Below are positions 52,713-61,288 of a stretch of DNA of 64,000 bases, in pieces. Made by a program: the position numbers and the translations under genes. The stretch comes from Flavobacterium sp. UBA2787 (lineage in GTDB: Bacteria > Bacteroidota > Bacteroidia > Flavobacteriales > Flavobacteriaceae), in assembly GCA_002352205.1 (NCBI GenBank), contig DEHZ01000005.1, positions 248,001 through 312,000 on the forward strand, written 5' to 3'. The notes under the pieces were generated by a model. The model was not told the DNA's origin, did no database searches, and worked only from the letters and a program-made list of their open reading frames with translations. Numbering within the stretch: the first letter of the stretch is position 1; each line of letters begins with the position of its first letter.

Positions 52713-54818
52713 TTAGATTTTCTTAATCCCCATATTATACAAAGTAAACGCTTGAATATCGGCTACTTCTTCAATGGTTTTTGAAATTGGTTTTCCTGCT
52801 CCGTGACCGGCATTTACATCAATTCGTATTAATACAGGATTTTCTCCGGCTTGTTTGTCTTGCAACTCAGCAGCAAATTTAAAACTATGAGCCGGTACAA
52901 CTCTATCATCGTGGTCTCCGGTTGTTACTAAAGTTGCCGGATATTTTGTTCCTTTTTTCACGTTGTGAACAGGCGAATAGTTCTTTAAATATTCAAACAT
53001 TTCTTTACTGTCATTAGCTGTTCCATAGTCGTAAGCCCAACCTGCTCCGGCTGTGAATGTGTGGTAACGTAACATGTCTAACACACCCACTGCAGGTAAA
53101 GCAACTTTGGCTAAATCAGGTCGTTGGGTCATTACTGCTCCAACTAACAAACCACCATTAGAACCACCACGAATCGCTAAATAATCAGAAGAAGTATATT
53201 TTTGAGCAATCAAATATTCCCCTGCAGCAATAAAATCATCAAATACATTTTGCTTGTTTAATTGCGTTCCGGCATCGTGCCATTTTTTTCCGTATTCACC
53301 ACCACCACGTAAATTGGCTACCGCATACACACCGCCATTTTCCATCCAAACGGCATTGGCAACACTGAAACTTGGCGTTAAACTCACATTAAAACCACCA
53401 TAACCATATAAAACAGTTGGGTTTTTGCCGTCTAATTTTAATCCTTTTTTGTGGGTGATAATCATTGGAATTTTTGTCCCGTCTTTGGAAGTATAAAATA
53501 CTTGTTTGCTTTCGTAATCGGCAGAATTGAAATCTACTTTCGGTTTTTGATATTCTTTTGACGTTCCAGCTTTTGGATCATACGAATAAACTGTTCCGGG
53601 TGTGATGTAATTTGAAAAAGAAAAATACAATTCTTTCGCTGTCTTTTTTCCACCAAAACCTCCGGCTGAACCAACTCCGGGCAATTTGATTTCACGAATG
53701 GCTTTTCCTTCATAATCATATTGAATTACTTGTGAAATCGCATCTTTCATATAATTTGCAAAAATATAGCCGCCTCCGGTTGAAGGAGATAAAACATAAT
53801 CCGATTGCGGAATAAAATCTTTCCAGTTTTCCGGTTTTGCATTTTTCGCATCTACGGTAACCATTTTTTGGTTAGGAGCATTCAAATTCGTCACGATGTA
53901 TAACTTTGAACCTACATTGTCAATCACATAATTATTACTGTTGAAATTGTCAACAATCGTTTCTAATTTACTGTTTGGATTGCTTAGATTTTTGATATAT
54001 AATTCATTTCCGGTTGTAGAATTTGCAGCCGTTACAATCAAATATTGCTGATCTTCGGTCACACCACCACCCACATATCTTCTCTTTTCGTTTAAGCCAA
54101 AAACCACCTTGTCTTCTTTTTGAGAAGTTCCTAATTTGTGGTAATATAATTTATGTTGATCGGTTTTGGCAGACAGTTCACTTCCTTCCGGTTTATCATA
54201 ACTGGAATAAAAGAATCCGTCATTTCCCATCCAAGAAATTCCGCTGAACTTTACATCAATAATTGGTTGTTCCAACACTTTCTTTGAAACCGCATCCATA
54301 ATGATGATTTTGTTCCAATCACTACCTGCTTCAGAAGTGGAATACGCAACTAGCGAACCATCTTTTGTAAATTCTAAATTTGCCAACGAAGTCGTTCCAT
54401 CAGCTGCAAATGTATTTGGATCTAAGAAAACTTCTTCTTTTCCGTTTTTGTCTTTTCGGTATAAAACCGATTGATTTTGAAGACCGTTATTTTTATAAAA
54501 ATAAGTATAATCGCCTTCTTTAAAAGGAGCCGAAATACGCTCGTAATTCCATAATTTTTCTAATCGTTCTTTGATTTGAGCACGATATGGAATGTTGTTT
54601 AAGTAGTTAAACGTAACTTCATTTTGCGTTTTTACCCAAGCCTCAGTTTCTTTCGAACGATCGTCTTCCAACCATCGGTAAGGATCATTTACTTCTGAAT
54701 CAAAATAAGTGTCTTTTACGTCACCTTTTTTTGTTTCGGGATATTTAATAGGAGAATTTGTTTGTGCATTCATACTAATTACACAAACAATTGCAAATGC
54801 TGAAATAGATTTTTTCAT
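52713..54818 (-). CDS. exported prolyl oligopeptidase (S9A)
   Basis: 701 aa with a signal peptide ([19 protein letters not shown]). A seven-bladed propeller (about 75-430) caps an alpha/beta-hydrolase domain. Catalytic triad: Ser in [12 protein letters not shown], Asp in GDHDDRVVP, His in [22 protein letters not shown] near the start is diagnostic. It cuts short peptides after proline. I use the ATG at 54818, where the signal peptide starts. Confidence 0.94.
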   Translation of the reverse strand: MKKSISAFAIVCVISMNAQTNSPIKYPETKKGDVKDTYFDSEVNDPYRWLEDDRSKETEAWVKTQNEVTFNYLNNIPYRAQIKERLEKLWNYERISAPFKEGDYTYFYKNNGLQNQSVLYRKDKNGKEEVFLDPNTFAADGTTSLANLEFTKDGSLVAYSTSEAGSDWNKIIIMDAVSKKVLEQPIIDVKFSGISWMGNDGFFYSSYDKPEGSELSAKTDQHKLYYHKLGTSQKEDKVVFGLNEKRRYVGGGVTEDQQYLIVTAANSTTGNELYIKNLSNPNSKLETIVDNFNSNNYVIDNVGSKLYIVTNLNAPNQKMVTVDAKNAKPENWKDFIPQSDYVLSPSTGGGYIFANYMKDAISQVIQYDYEGKAIREIKLPGVGSAGGFGGKKTAKELYFSFSNYITPGTVYSYDPKAGTSKEYQKPKVDFNSADYESKQVFYTSKDGTKIPMIITHKKGLKLDGKNPTVLYGYGGFNVSLTPSFSVANAVWMENGGVYAVANLRGGGEYGKKWHDAGTQLNKQNVFDDFIAAGEYLIAQKYTSSDYLAIRGGSNGGLLVGAVMTQRPDLAKVALPAVGVLDMLRYHTFTAGAGWAYDYGTANDSKEMFEYLKNYSPVHNVKKGTKYPATLVTTGDHDDRVVPAHSFKFAAELQDKQAGENPVLIRIDVNAGHGAGKPISKTIEEVADIQAFTLYNMGIKKI

Positions 54819-54868
54819 TCTTTTGAATTGATTGATATTGACAAATATAATCAACCAAAATGTTAATT

Positions 54869-55243
54869 TTAGTTAAATAGCGGTTTGTATTTTGGCCATA
54901 GTTTGTACATCAAAATTCCATTGAATACAGTTACCAGAAGTGCTCCACTAATTCCCGGAATGTCTAAAAATAAATGAAACAACAAAATATTTACCGAAAT
55001 CGGAACTAAAACAACTAATGCAAAAGCGACCCATTTATTAAAAAGAAGCAAAAGTCCTATCAAAATTTCAATAACACCAACCACTTGCAAAACATAACCG
55101 GTTGAAGCTAAAGAATCGATAAAATTGGCTGCATTTTCCGGTAATTCTGGAGCCGGAATAAAGTTTAAAAATTTGTTTAGTCCGAATACGACAAGGATAA
55201 CTCCCAGAAGAATTCTCATCAGTTTGGTAAATTGTGAATTCAT
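54869..55243 (-). CDS. DoxX family membrane protein
   Basis: 124 aa with four hydrophobic helices (about 8-27, 47-66, 69-88, 100-117). [21 protein letters not shown] is typical of DoxX/DoxD-like small membrane proteins. They are tied to redox or thiol homeostasis in some bacteria; role here unknown. Upstream of prolyl oligopeptidase by 50 bp on the same strand. Confidence 0.85.
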   Translation of the reverse strand: MNSQFTKLMRILLGVILVVFGLNKFLNFIPAPELPENAANFIDSLASTGYVLQVVGVIEILIGLLLLFNKWVAFALVVLVPISVNILLFHLFLDIPGISGALLVTVFNGILMYKLWPKYKPLFN

Positions 55244-55330
55244 AAAATATAAGGTTTTGGTTGAAAATGAGTATTAAAATATCTAAATTAATAAAAAATA
55301 CTTTATAAAATTCACAAAATGAAATAAAAA

Positions 55331-55361
55331 AACCAAACCCTAGCATTTGTAGGGTTTGGTT
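55331..55361 (-). terminator. terminator after the TonB-associated lipoprotein
   Basis: Perfect 12-bp stem AACCAAACCCTA / TAGGGTTTGGTT, 7-nt loop, followed by a T run on the minus strand. Ends the His-rich/TonB/lipoprotein unit. Confidence 0.85.
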
Positions 55362-55385
55362 GAAAAAGATATTTTTTAAATAAAT

Positions 55386-55940
55386 TTATATTATCACAAC
55401 AGGAAAAGTAACTTCAATATCGGTTGAACCACTGGCATTAGTAATGTTGCCTTCTGAAACACCTACGGCATTTTTATTTGGCAAATGTCTTAATGTAATT
55501 GTGATTGATCCTGTTCCTGGATTTGCACCTGTTGTAAAGGTAAATTCTAAACCAAGTGGATTTCCGTCAGTATCAAAATCCGAATAAGTAAAGTTCCCTA
55601 AACTGTTTGAAATTTGATAAAAAACTTGGTGTTCCAAATCTTTCTCTTCAATTTCTTCTGTGATATTTTCGGCTGGGTTTTCCAATTCATTCAAAAACTG
55701 AACAGAACCGGAATAGGTTGTCGAAGCAGCGAAATTTCCACTAACAGTAATTACCGGAGCATTTGGACCATCACCGTCTAAATCTCTTGATGTTAATGTA
55801 ATGGTTTGTCCACCACCCACAAATGTTGCAGTTAACGTTGTGATTAATTCTTCTTCAACAACCGGAGAATCGTCGTTGCTACATGAATTTAATGTGAAGA
55901 TTGTTGTCAAGGCTAATGCCATCATTTTTAAATTTTTCAT
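55386..55940 (-). CDS. TonB-receptor-associated lipoprotein
   Basis: 184 aa. A signal peptide ends in the lipobox FTLNSC (Cys20), followed by SNDDSPVVEEE and a beta-rich domain with DLDGDGPNAP and HLPNKNAVGV. Proteins like this are found directly downstream of a class of TonB receptors in Flavobacteria and are often called type 1 periplasmic binding fold proteins. It is 11 bp after the receptor gene and most likely is its surface or periplasmic partner for metal capture (inference). Confidence 0.75.
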   Translation of the reverse strand: MKNLKMMALALTTIFTLNSCSNDDSPVVEEELITTLTATFVGGGQTITLTSRDLDGDGPNAPVITVSGNFAASTTYSGSVQFLNELENPAENITEEIEEKDLEHQVFYQISNSLGNFTYSDFDTDGNPLGLEFTFTTGANPGTGSITITLRHLPNKNAVGVSEGNITNASGSTDIEVTFPVVII

Positions 55941-55951
55941 TTTTGTGTTTT

Positions 55952-58327
55952 TTAATAATTAAATTTTAATTGTAATTGAATGTTTCTACCCATTTCATCA
56001 ACAAAAAAACGTTGACGATTTAAGTAGTCACGGTAGGTTGTGTTTAGTACATTTTGAACTGAAAAAGCAATTGTTGTATCCAGATTTTTGAACGTTTTGA
56101 GTTTCATTTCCGAATAAAAATGAAACAATTGATAGGCTTTTGGAGGCGTGCTGATGTCAACCATAACCGGAACAAATTCGCCATCCACAATAATATTCGT
56201 TTCAAAATTGAAGTTGGGATAACGATGTTGACGAAAAACGGACTCCGATTGAAGTTCCAGAACCAATCCATTCCATTCCGGCTTTTTGTATTGGATGGAA
56301 GTTGAAATCGTCATCGGCGGCATATCAATCAACGGTTGATTTTTAGATAAATCTTCTCCATTTACGTAGGCAAACGAAAATTTATGTTGCCAATTGGATG
56401 AAATATTCCATTGCGAATGAAAATCAATTCCGAGCAACCGAGCATTGGTTTGTTGAAATTCCCATACGGGGAAAGCTCCTCGAATAGTGGTTTCAAACCC
56501 AATAGGACGAAGATACATAAAGTTGGTAATATGATGAAAATAGGGATTGATTTCCATTGAAAACGAATTCCATTTTTTTGATAAGGAAGAGGAAAATTTT
56601 ATCGATTCTTCTTTTTTCAAACGTAAATCGCCCAACTCAATTTGTCCGGTAGAATGATGCAAACCATCGGAAAAAAATTCAGAAGGATTTGGATTTCTGT
56701 TGGATAAACTAATGTTGTTTAACCATTTCCAATCCGACTGAAAATCTTTTCGAATTCCCAAACTCGCAGAAATGTTATGAAACGTAAATTGTGGTTTGGT
56801 TCGCCATTGGTCGGCAGTTTCGTCGACAATAATATCTGCAAAATCGGCTTGATAACCTCTTTCATCCCATCGCGATTTCAAATAATCTTTAGATGCTTCA
56901 ATAGTTGAAAAATCATAGCGAATTCCACCATCAAGAACTAAATTTTCTTTGATTTCATACATTCCAATTCCATAAAGACCTGCATCAAATCGAACATACG
57001 TTGGAATCAATGGTCTCACACCGGTTCTTGGATTAGCAAAATTGTTTTGAAATAATCCGCTAATTCCGGTTTTCAAACTAAATTGATTCCACTCTTTTTT
57101 ATAATCTGACTGAAGGGAATGAGTTGTCAATTCCAAATCCAAAGCCGCTTTGTTCTCATCTCTTCGCAAATCAAACTCATTTCGTTTATTAAATTGAAGC
57201 GAATAAAACGTGGAAATCGAACAACTTTCATCTAACTTTTGCAAATAATTCAGTTTCATCAAATGATGTTGAATGGCTTGTTTTGGATGCTGAATTGAAT
57301 ACGTAAAATCGTTAATCACAGACGGAATTTGGTTGTTGATAGAATTATACAAATCGGTTACATTTCCAATATGAGAAGCACTCAAAATGCCAATCGTTGC
57401 ATTGTATAAACTATAAAAAGCAGACAGTTCATAGGTTTCTTTCACATACGAAACATCGCCTGAAAAATTCAGTTCTCGGTTTCCGGAATTGGATAAAACG
57501 TAATCGGGAGCTTCTCGATCACCAAAATAAGTGAACGTTCCCAACGCATTCCATCGCCAACCTTCCGGATTTCCTTTATGAATACTCGAACTTATCGTTC
57601 CGCCACGACCGTTGGATGAACCGCTGATCATCGTTTTTCCAAATAAAGTATCTTGCTTGACATTAGTTGATTCGATAACAACCATTCCGCCCACCGCATC
57701 GCCACTGTATTGCAAACCCGAAGCACCTTTGATGACTGAAATTTTTCCGGCTGCATTCAAGTCGAAATTCGGTGCGTGTTCCGTTCCCCATTGTTGATCT
57801 TCCAGCCTAACTTGATTGGAAAAAATGGGAACTCGACTGCTGTGCAAACCGTTAATAACCGGTTTTACAATACTCGTTCCGGTTTTTAAAAGAGAAACTC
57901 CTGCCACTTCTTTCAATGCTTCCGCTAAAGTTTTAGAACTGTTTCGCTCCATCGATTCTTTAGAAATTTGCTGTTCGGATAAACTGTTGCTTACTTGCGT
58001 AACTTTTTGCTTTACTGTGATTTCTTCCAAATTGGTTTCGGAAGGTTTCAACTTCACATTCAACACAAAATCTTCGGTAATATCTACTAAAGTATCGCAG
58101 GTTTTATATCCCAAATAGGAAATATACACCCGCAATTTGCCTTTGGGCAAACCGTTGATTTCGAATTCGCCAATTGGATTACTAGCGGTATTCAGGTACT
58201 TGGTATGAATGTGACTTCCGGTTAGTGGTTGGTTTTTTTCGTTCGTGATTTTTCCACTTAACGTGAATTGACCGTAGCTCGAAAATCCAAACCATAACAA
58301 GAAGAAAAGGATAATTAAGTATCGCAT
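55952..58327 (-). CDS. TonB-dependent receptor, ZnuD-like (putative zinc/copper uptake)
   Basis: 791 aa. A signal peptide (1-19), a carboxypeptidase-regulatory-like domain (about 22-95), a plug and a 22-strand barrel. The plug segment NGLHSSRVPIFSNQVRLE followed by DQQWGTEHAPNFD is characteristic of ZnuD-type receptors. The gene lies between a His-rich small protein and a lipoprotein on the same strand, which fits zinc or copper import. The barrel ends in LQLKFNY with aromatic terminus. Substrate inferred. Confidence 0.85.
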   Translation of the reverse strand: MRYLIILFFLLWFGFSSYGQFTLSGKITNEKNQPLTGSHIHTKYLNTASNPIGEFEINGLPKGKLRVYISYLGYKTCDTLVDITEDFVLNVKLKPSETNLEEITVKQKVTQVSNSLSEQQISKESMERNSSKTLAEALKEVAGVSLLKTGTSIVKPVINGLHSSRVPIFSNQVRLEDQQWGTEHAPNFDLNAAGKISVIKGASGLQYSGDAVGGMVVIESTNVKQDTLFGKTMISGSSNGRGGTISSSIHKGNPEGWRWNALGTFTYFGDREAPDYVLSNSGNRELNFSGDVSYVKETYELSAFYSLYNATIGILSASHIGNVTDLYNSINNQIPSVINDFTYSIQHPKQAIQHHLMKLNYLQKLDESCSISTFYSLQFNKRNEFDLRRDENKAALDLELTTHSLQSDYKKEWNQFSLKTGISGLFQNNFANPRTGVRPLIPTYVRFDAGLYGIGMYEIKENLVLDGGIRYDFSTIEASKDYLKSRWDERGYQADFADIIVDETADQWRTKPQFTFHNISASLGIRKDFQSDWKWLNNISLSNRNPNPSEFFSDGLHHSTGQIELGDLRLKKEESIKFSSSLSKKWNSFSMEINPYFHHITNFMYLRPIGFETTIRGAFPVWEFQQTNARLLGIDFHSQWNISSNWQHKFSFAYVNGEDLSKNQPLIDMPPMTISTSIQYKKPEWNGLVLELQSESVFRQHRYPNFNFETNIIVDGEFVPVMVDISTPPKAYQLFHFYSEMKLKTFKNLDTTIAFSVQNVLNTTYRDYLNRQRFFVDEMGRNIQLQLKFNY

Positions 58328-58403
58328 TTTTCTGGTTCAAAATATAAAACACATGGAGTCATTACTATTTTGTAGCAAATGACTATTTTTTGTTTCTGAG
58401 ATT

Positions 58404-58742
58404 TTAAACCGATTGCGGCGGTCCGCGATGCGAAAAAAGTGAACCTGAAAAAGAAGAAATTGGTGCTTGTTCCTTATACAAATACGGAACAGGTTTGATT
58501 GGAAAATCAAATCGATACGTTAATGCATTGGGTTGAAGATAAAACCAAAAATGAAAATCACAAACCGAACAATCGTCGTCCGAATGTTGATGCGAAAAAC
58601 CATCGTGTGAGTGATGACAGACTTCCGTTTCATCAAAATAATCAGCTACCAAATGCCTGTAGGTATGCAATGACTGAAACAGTATTGTGAACAACACTGC
58701 CGACATTAAATACAGGTTTAGTATGGCTAATTTCTTTTTCAT
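58404..58742 (-). CDS. His/Cys-rich small exported protein
   Basis: 112 aa. An N-terminal hydrophobic helix (about 5-25) is followed by a metal-binding-like cluster: Cys42, His43, His44, His46, His51, His53, Cys58, Cys61, His64. It ends with SLFSHRGPPQSV; an RGPP tail of this kind is recurrent among small proteins next to Bacteroidetes metal TonB receptors, as far as I recall. I use the ATG at 58742 rather than a TTG three codons earlier. It is 76 bp upstream of the ZnuD-like receptor and probably co-transcribed. It may sequester or sense Zn/Cu in the periplasm. Confidence 0.7.
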   Translation of the reverse strand: MKKKLAILNLYLMSAVLFTILFQSLHTYRHLVADYFDETEVCHHSHDGFSHQHSDDDCSVCDFHFWFYLQPNALTYRFDFPIKPVPYLYKEQAPISSFSGSLFSHRGPPQSV

Positions 58743-58776
58743 TGGGTGCAAAGGTAGGGAAAAAGCGATTTATAGC

Positions 58777-58797
58777 GAATTTTTTAAGAAGAGTTTA
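58777..58797. repeat. 21-bp exact direct repeat, copy 1
   Basis: The 21 bases here (GAATTTTTTAAGAAGAG then TTTA) recur exactly at 60406-60426, 1.6 kb away. The two copies bracket the unknown lipoprotein and the RAYT gene. Confidence 0.7.
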
Positions 58798-58846
58798 GGA
58801 AGGGGAGTTTTTCACACTAAATCATTGTGGAGTTAATTGTGTATTT

Positions 58847-59401
58847 TTAAAATGAGTTCTTATACATTACCTTCAAAATACTTTTAAGTTTATTTAAATT
58901 AATATTTCCTTCCACTTCTTTATAGCTTAACGTTCCTTGTGAAAAATATTTTGCGACAATTTCATTATCTTTTTTAATAATCATCAGATAAAAAGTGTCA
59001 TTAAAAATATTCTCATCACATTGTTCAAAATAGCAAATTCTATTTAAATCAATATTTTCTGCAATTAACTTATTGTCAGTTTCTTTTAACTTTTTTTCAA
59101 TAGTTTCGGATGAACTGCTATTATAAAAAATAAAATTGTGACCATTTTTTTTAACTGAAGTAAACTTACCGTATTTCTTATTTGGAAGAAATTGGCATAA
59201 AAGCACACCACTTTCAATATTTTCAAATTCTTTTAGTTTATTTTTATACAGTTTAGTGGTGTCGATATTCATAAACAAACTATCGAAAGCAATAAAATCT
59301 TTAGTTTCAGTAATATTACAATTAGTGATTTTGTCATTGGATTTTTGACTTTTACAAGACATAAGTAAAATCAACAATAGTATAATGTTTAATTTTTTCA
59401 T
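58847..59401 (-). CDS. putative lipoprotein, unknown
   Basis: 184 aa. A short signal peptide ends in LLMSC (Cys16). The mature part is Lys/Asn-rich with four further cysteines, including CYFEQCDEN. No known domain. Codon use is very AT-rich like the rest of the 58.8-61.1 kb block, which looks like an accessory islet with REP elements. Function unknown. Confidence 0.6.
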   Translation of the reverse strand: MKKLNIILLLILLMSCKSQKSNDKITNCNITETKDFIAFDSLFMNIDTTKLYKNKLKEFENIESGVLLCQFLPNKKYGKFTSVKKNGHNFIFYNSSSSETIEKKLKETDNKLIAENIDLNRICYFEQCDENIFNDTFYLMIIKKDNEIVAKYFSQGTLSYKEVEGNINLNKLKSILKVMYKNSF

Positions 59402-59572
59402 TCTTTTGGAGTAGGAAGATTATTTGTTCTATTAAATAAATTGAGCCTTAAATGAATCAGGCAAGTAAATTCTTATCCTTTTCGAAACATAAATCTGTAT
59501 AAAAATAGTAAAAATTTCCAATTATCTTTTTCCAACAATAATTCTTTCCAAACAATAAACAAAAAAAGCTTG

Positions 59573-59636
59573 CCCCGCTCCGCAAAGTCTTATTAATAGC
59601 ACAAAGCTCCGCAAATGTCTCCCGACTTTGCGGAAT
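59573..59636 (-). repeat. REP family 2, copy 1 (inverted)
   Basis: Reads on the minus strand ATTCCGCAAAGTCGGGAGAC, then ATTTGCGGAGCTTTG, a spacer, and CTTTGCGGAGCGGGG. The core TCCGCAAA / TTTGCGGA forms a hairpin with an 11-nt loop, and the end motif can pair alternatively. It lies 5 bp downstream of the RAYT gene, opposite in orientation to copy 2. Confidence 0.85.
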
Positions 59637-59641
59637 GTAAG

Positions 59642-60244
59642 TTAATCACAACTAATGTCTTTCATAAATGAATTGAGGTTTAATTTGCTATTTAAAGGAA
59701 TGTCAACCAACTCAATTTTAATTATTCCTTCATTATGCACATAATTTGAAGCACTTGAATAGAGATAGTGAGCTGCTTTTTCAACTAATCCTGCACGAAC
59801 AGGATTTAAATGAATATAGTCAATTTTTGACCACATAAACTTTTCTGAATAAATTTCTTCTGCATGATTTCCTAATTGCCAAAATTGAAAATTTTTATTT
59901 CTGATATGAGTCTTTGTTGCCAATTGAAAACGTTCTAACATCCATTCTCTTCTGCTTTCAGGTTCAGACTGAATTTTCTCAAGTATGGTTTTTGAGGTAT
60001 ATTTCTTAAAATCACGAATTAAATCAGACAATTTACCTTCTTTTGACTGAACAATCATGTGAATGTGATTCGTCATAATCACATAACTATATAAAATCAT
60101 TCCTTTGTTTTTGATGCAATAGTCTAAACATTCAATAACACAATCTCGATATGATTTTCTGGAAAAAACATCGACCCAGTCAACAATTGTGGCGGTTAAA
60201 AAGTGTGGCAACTTTTGGTCTCTAATAACATATCCTTCTTTCAT
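59642..60244 (-). CDS. REP-associated tyrosine transposase (Y1), locus 2
   Basis: 200-aa RAYT. HUH motif His60-Ile-His62 in SYVIMTNHIHMIVQ and likely nucleophile Tyr143 in KIDYIHLNPVRAGLV, a strong family signature. The start is the ATG at 60244; the open frame continues upstream into REP copy 2, but that part is not family sequence. The gene is framed by inverted REP copies at 59573-59636 and 60313-60387, so the unit looks like a self-contained mobile or domesticated REPtron. It differs from locus 1 in sequence and in its palindrome. Confidence 0.92.
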   Translation of the reverse strand: MKEGYVIRDQKLPHFLTATIVDWVDVFSRKSYRDCVIECLDYCIKNKGMILYSYVIMTNHIHMIVQSKEGKLSDLIRDFKKYTSKTILEKIQSEPESRREWMLERFQLATKTHIRNKNFQFWQLGNHAEEIYSEKFMWSKIDYIHLNPVRAGLVEKAAHYLYSSASNYVHNEGIIKIELVDIPLNSKLNLNSFMKDISCD

Positions 60245-60312
60245 GGCGTGTAAATTTTTAAATAAAAATAGTAAAAATTTGTGAAGTTTTAGGGCTATTA
60301 ATACTTTTTTGA

Positions 60313-60387
60313 ATTCCGCAAAGTCGGGAGACATTTGCGAAGCTTTTCATAGGGAATTTTCGATAGAACACTTTGCGGAGCAGGGGG
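60313..60387 (+). repeat. REP family 2, copy 2
   Basis: ATTCCGCAAAGTCGGGAGAC, ATTTGCGAAGCTTTTC (one change in the hairpin arm), spacer, CTTTGCGGAGCAGGGGG. It lies 68 bp upstream of the RAYT start, inverted relative to copy 1. Confidence 0.85.
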
Positions 60388-60405
60388 AAAAGGTAGTAAA
60401 ATAGG

Positions 60406-60426
60406 GAATTTTTTAAGAAGAGTTTA
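60406..60426. repeat. 21-bp exact direct repeat, copy 2
   Basis: Same 21 bases as 58777-58797, located 18 bp after REP copy 2. Similarity extends loosely to both sides (AAAGGTAG before, GAAG after). Confidence 0.7.
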
Positions 60427-60481
60427 CGAAGAAAGTCAAATTATGAATTATGGTTCATGACTAGTTATGAAAAATTACTTA

Positions 60482-60832
60482 TTACCCATTACTGAGTAAT
60501 AACTCTATCGAAGCATATTTACTTCTTAAGAAACTAATTAAGTCTTTTACAAAAAACAATTTTGGATGTTTTCTAAATAAACCAAGGAAATCAACACCAA
60601 ATAGTTCTACCGTTTTCGAGTTTTCAATCATTTTTTTGAATTCGGTATTTTGGATTTCATTTACAAGTTCTAATATCAATTCATTTTTCGTTGTTTTTAA
60701 AATTACCGAATTGAGTTCTTCAGAAAACAAAAAAAAGTTTTTTAATTTTTCTGGGTTGAATTCTTCTTCCAAAAGAAGATTTTCGGCTTGAATTTGGATT
60801 TCTTTTAATTGTCTTAAGATTTTCTCATTCAT
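60482..60832 (-). CDS. hypothetical protein, helical
   Basis: 116 aa, strongly helical and charged: MNEKILRQLKEIQIQAENLL.. then a Phe-rich segment (VDFLGLFRKHPKLFFVKDL). No signal peptide or membrane helix. No family recognised. It lies between REP copies 2 and 3 and downstream of the REP-tailed ORF. It may be a small cytosolic protein of the accessory islet. Confidence 0.5.
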   Translation of the reverse strand: MNEKILRQLKEIQIQAENLLLEEEFNPEKLKNFFLFSEELNSVILKTTKNELILELVNEIQNTEFKKMIENSKTVELFGVDFLGLFRKHPKLFFVKDLISFLRSKYASIELLLSNG

Positions 60833-60904
60833 AATTTGTAGTGATTATAACTTCGCAAGTTTGCGAATTATAAATTTAACTAAAGTAACAAAAAAATTCA
60901 TTAA

Positions 60905-61129
60905 TTATCTGCTAAATAAAATTCCGCAAAGTCGGGAGACATTTGCGGAGCTTTTCTTAGGAACATTTTTCACTGAACTCTTTGCGGAGCAGGGTACTCT
61001 CAAACCAAAAAAAGTAAATTTCTTCAGTTTTAGAATTTCAGTATAATCTTCAACTTTATTTAGCTTTGAAAGCTTGGCAATTACAAGAATTAACCAAATT
61101 AAAATAAATATAATCGGAATATTATTCAT
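60905..61129 (-). pseudogene. small membrane ORF whose second half is REP sequence
   Basis: 74 codons. Residues 1-45 (MNNIPIIFILIWLILVIAKL.. to FFGLRV) form one membrane helix and a basic tail. Residues 46-70, beginning PCSAKSSVKN, are encoded by REP copy 3, which starts exactly at the codon boundary (60994). The natural C-terminus is therefore likely lost or replaced by REP insertion. It may still be translated as a chimeric protein. Function unknown. Confidence 0.5.
60921..60994 (+). repeat. REP family 2, copy 3
   Basis: ATTCCGCAAAGTCGGGAGAC, ATTTGCGGAGCTTTTC, spacer, CTTTGCGGAGCAGGG. Hairpin arms TCCGCAAA / TTTGCGGA are perfect. Same orientation as copy 2; 0.6 kb from the RAYT unit, so it is a dispersed copy. 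Confidence 0.85.
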
Positions 61130-61243
61130 AATTATTGTTGTATCAAATTACCTTCTTTAGCCGCGTAACATAAATTTGACTAAAAAATAACAAAAATTCT
61201 ACACTATCTTACTTTAATTAAAATTCTTTGAAAGTAATAAACA

Positions 61244-61270
61244 AAAAAAGCCCCTAAAAAAGGAGCTTTT
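61244..61270 (-). terminator. terminator after asd
   Basis: Minus-strand stem AAAAGCTCCT / AGGGGCTTTT (one G-T pair) followed by a T run, 18 bp past the asd stop. Confidence 0.75.
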
Positions 61271-61288
61271 AACTATAATAATATCATC

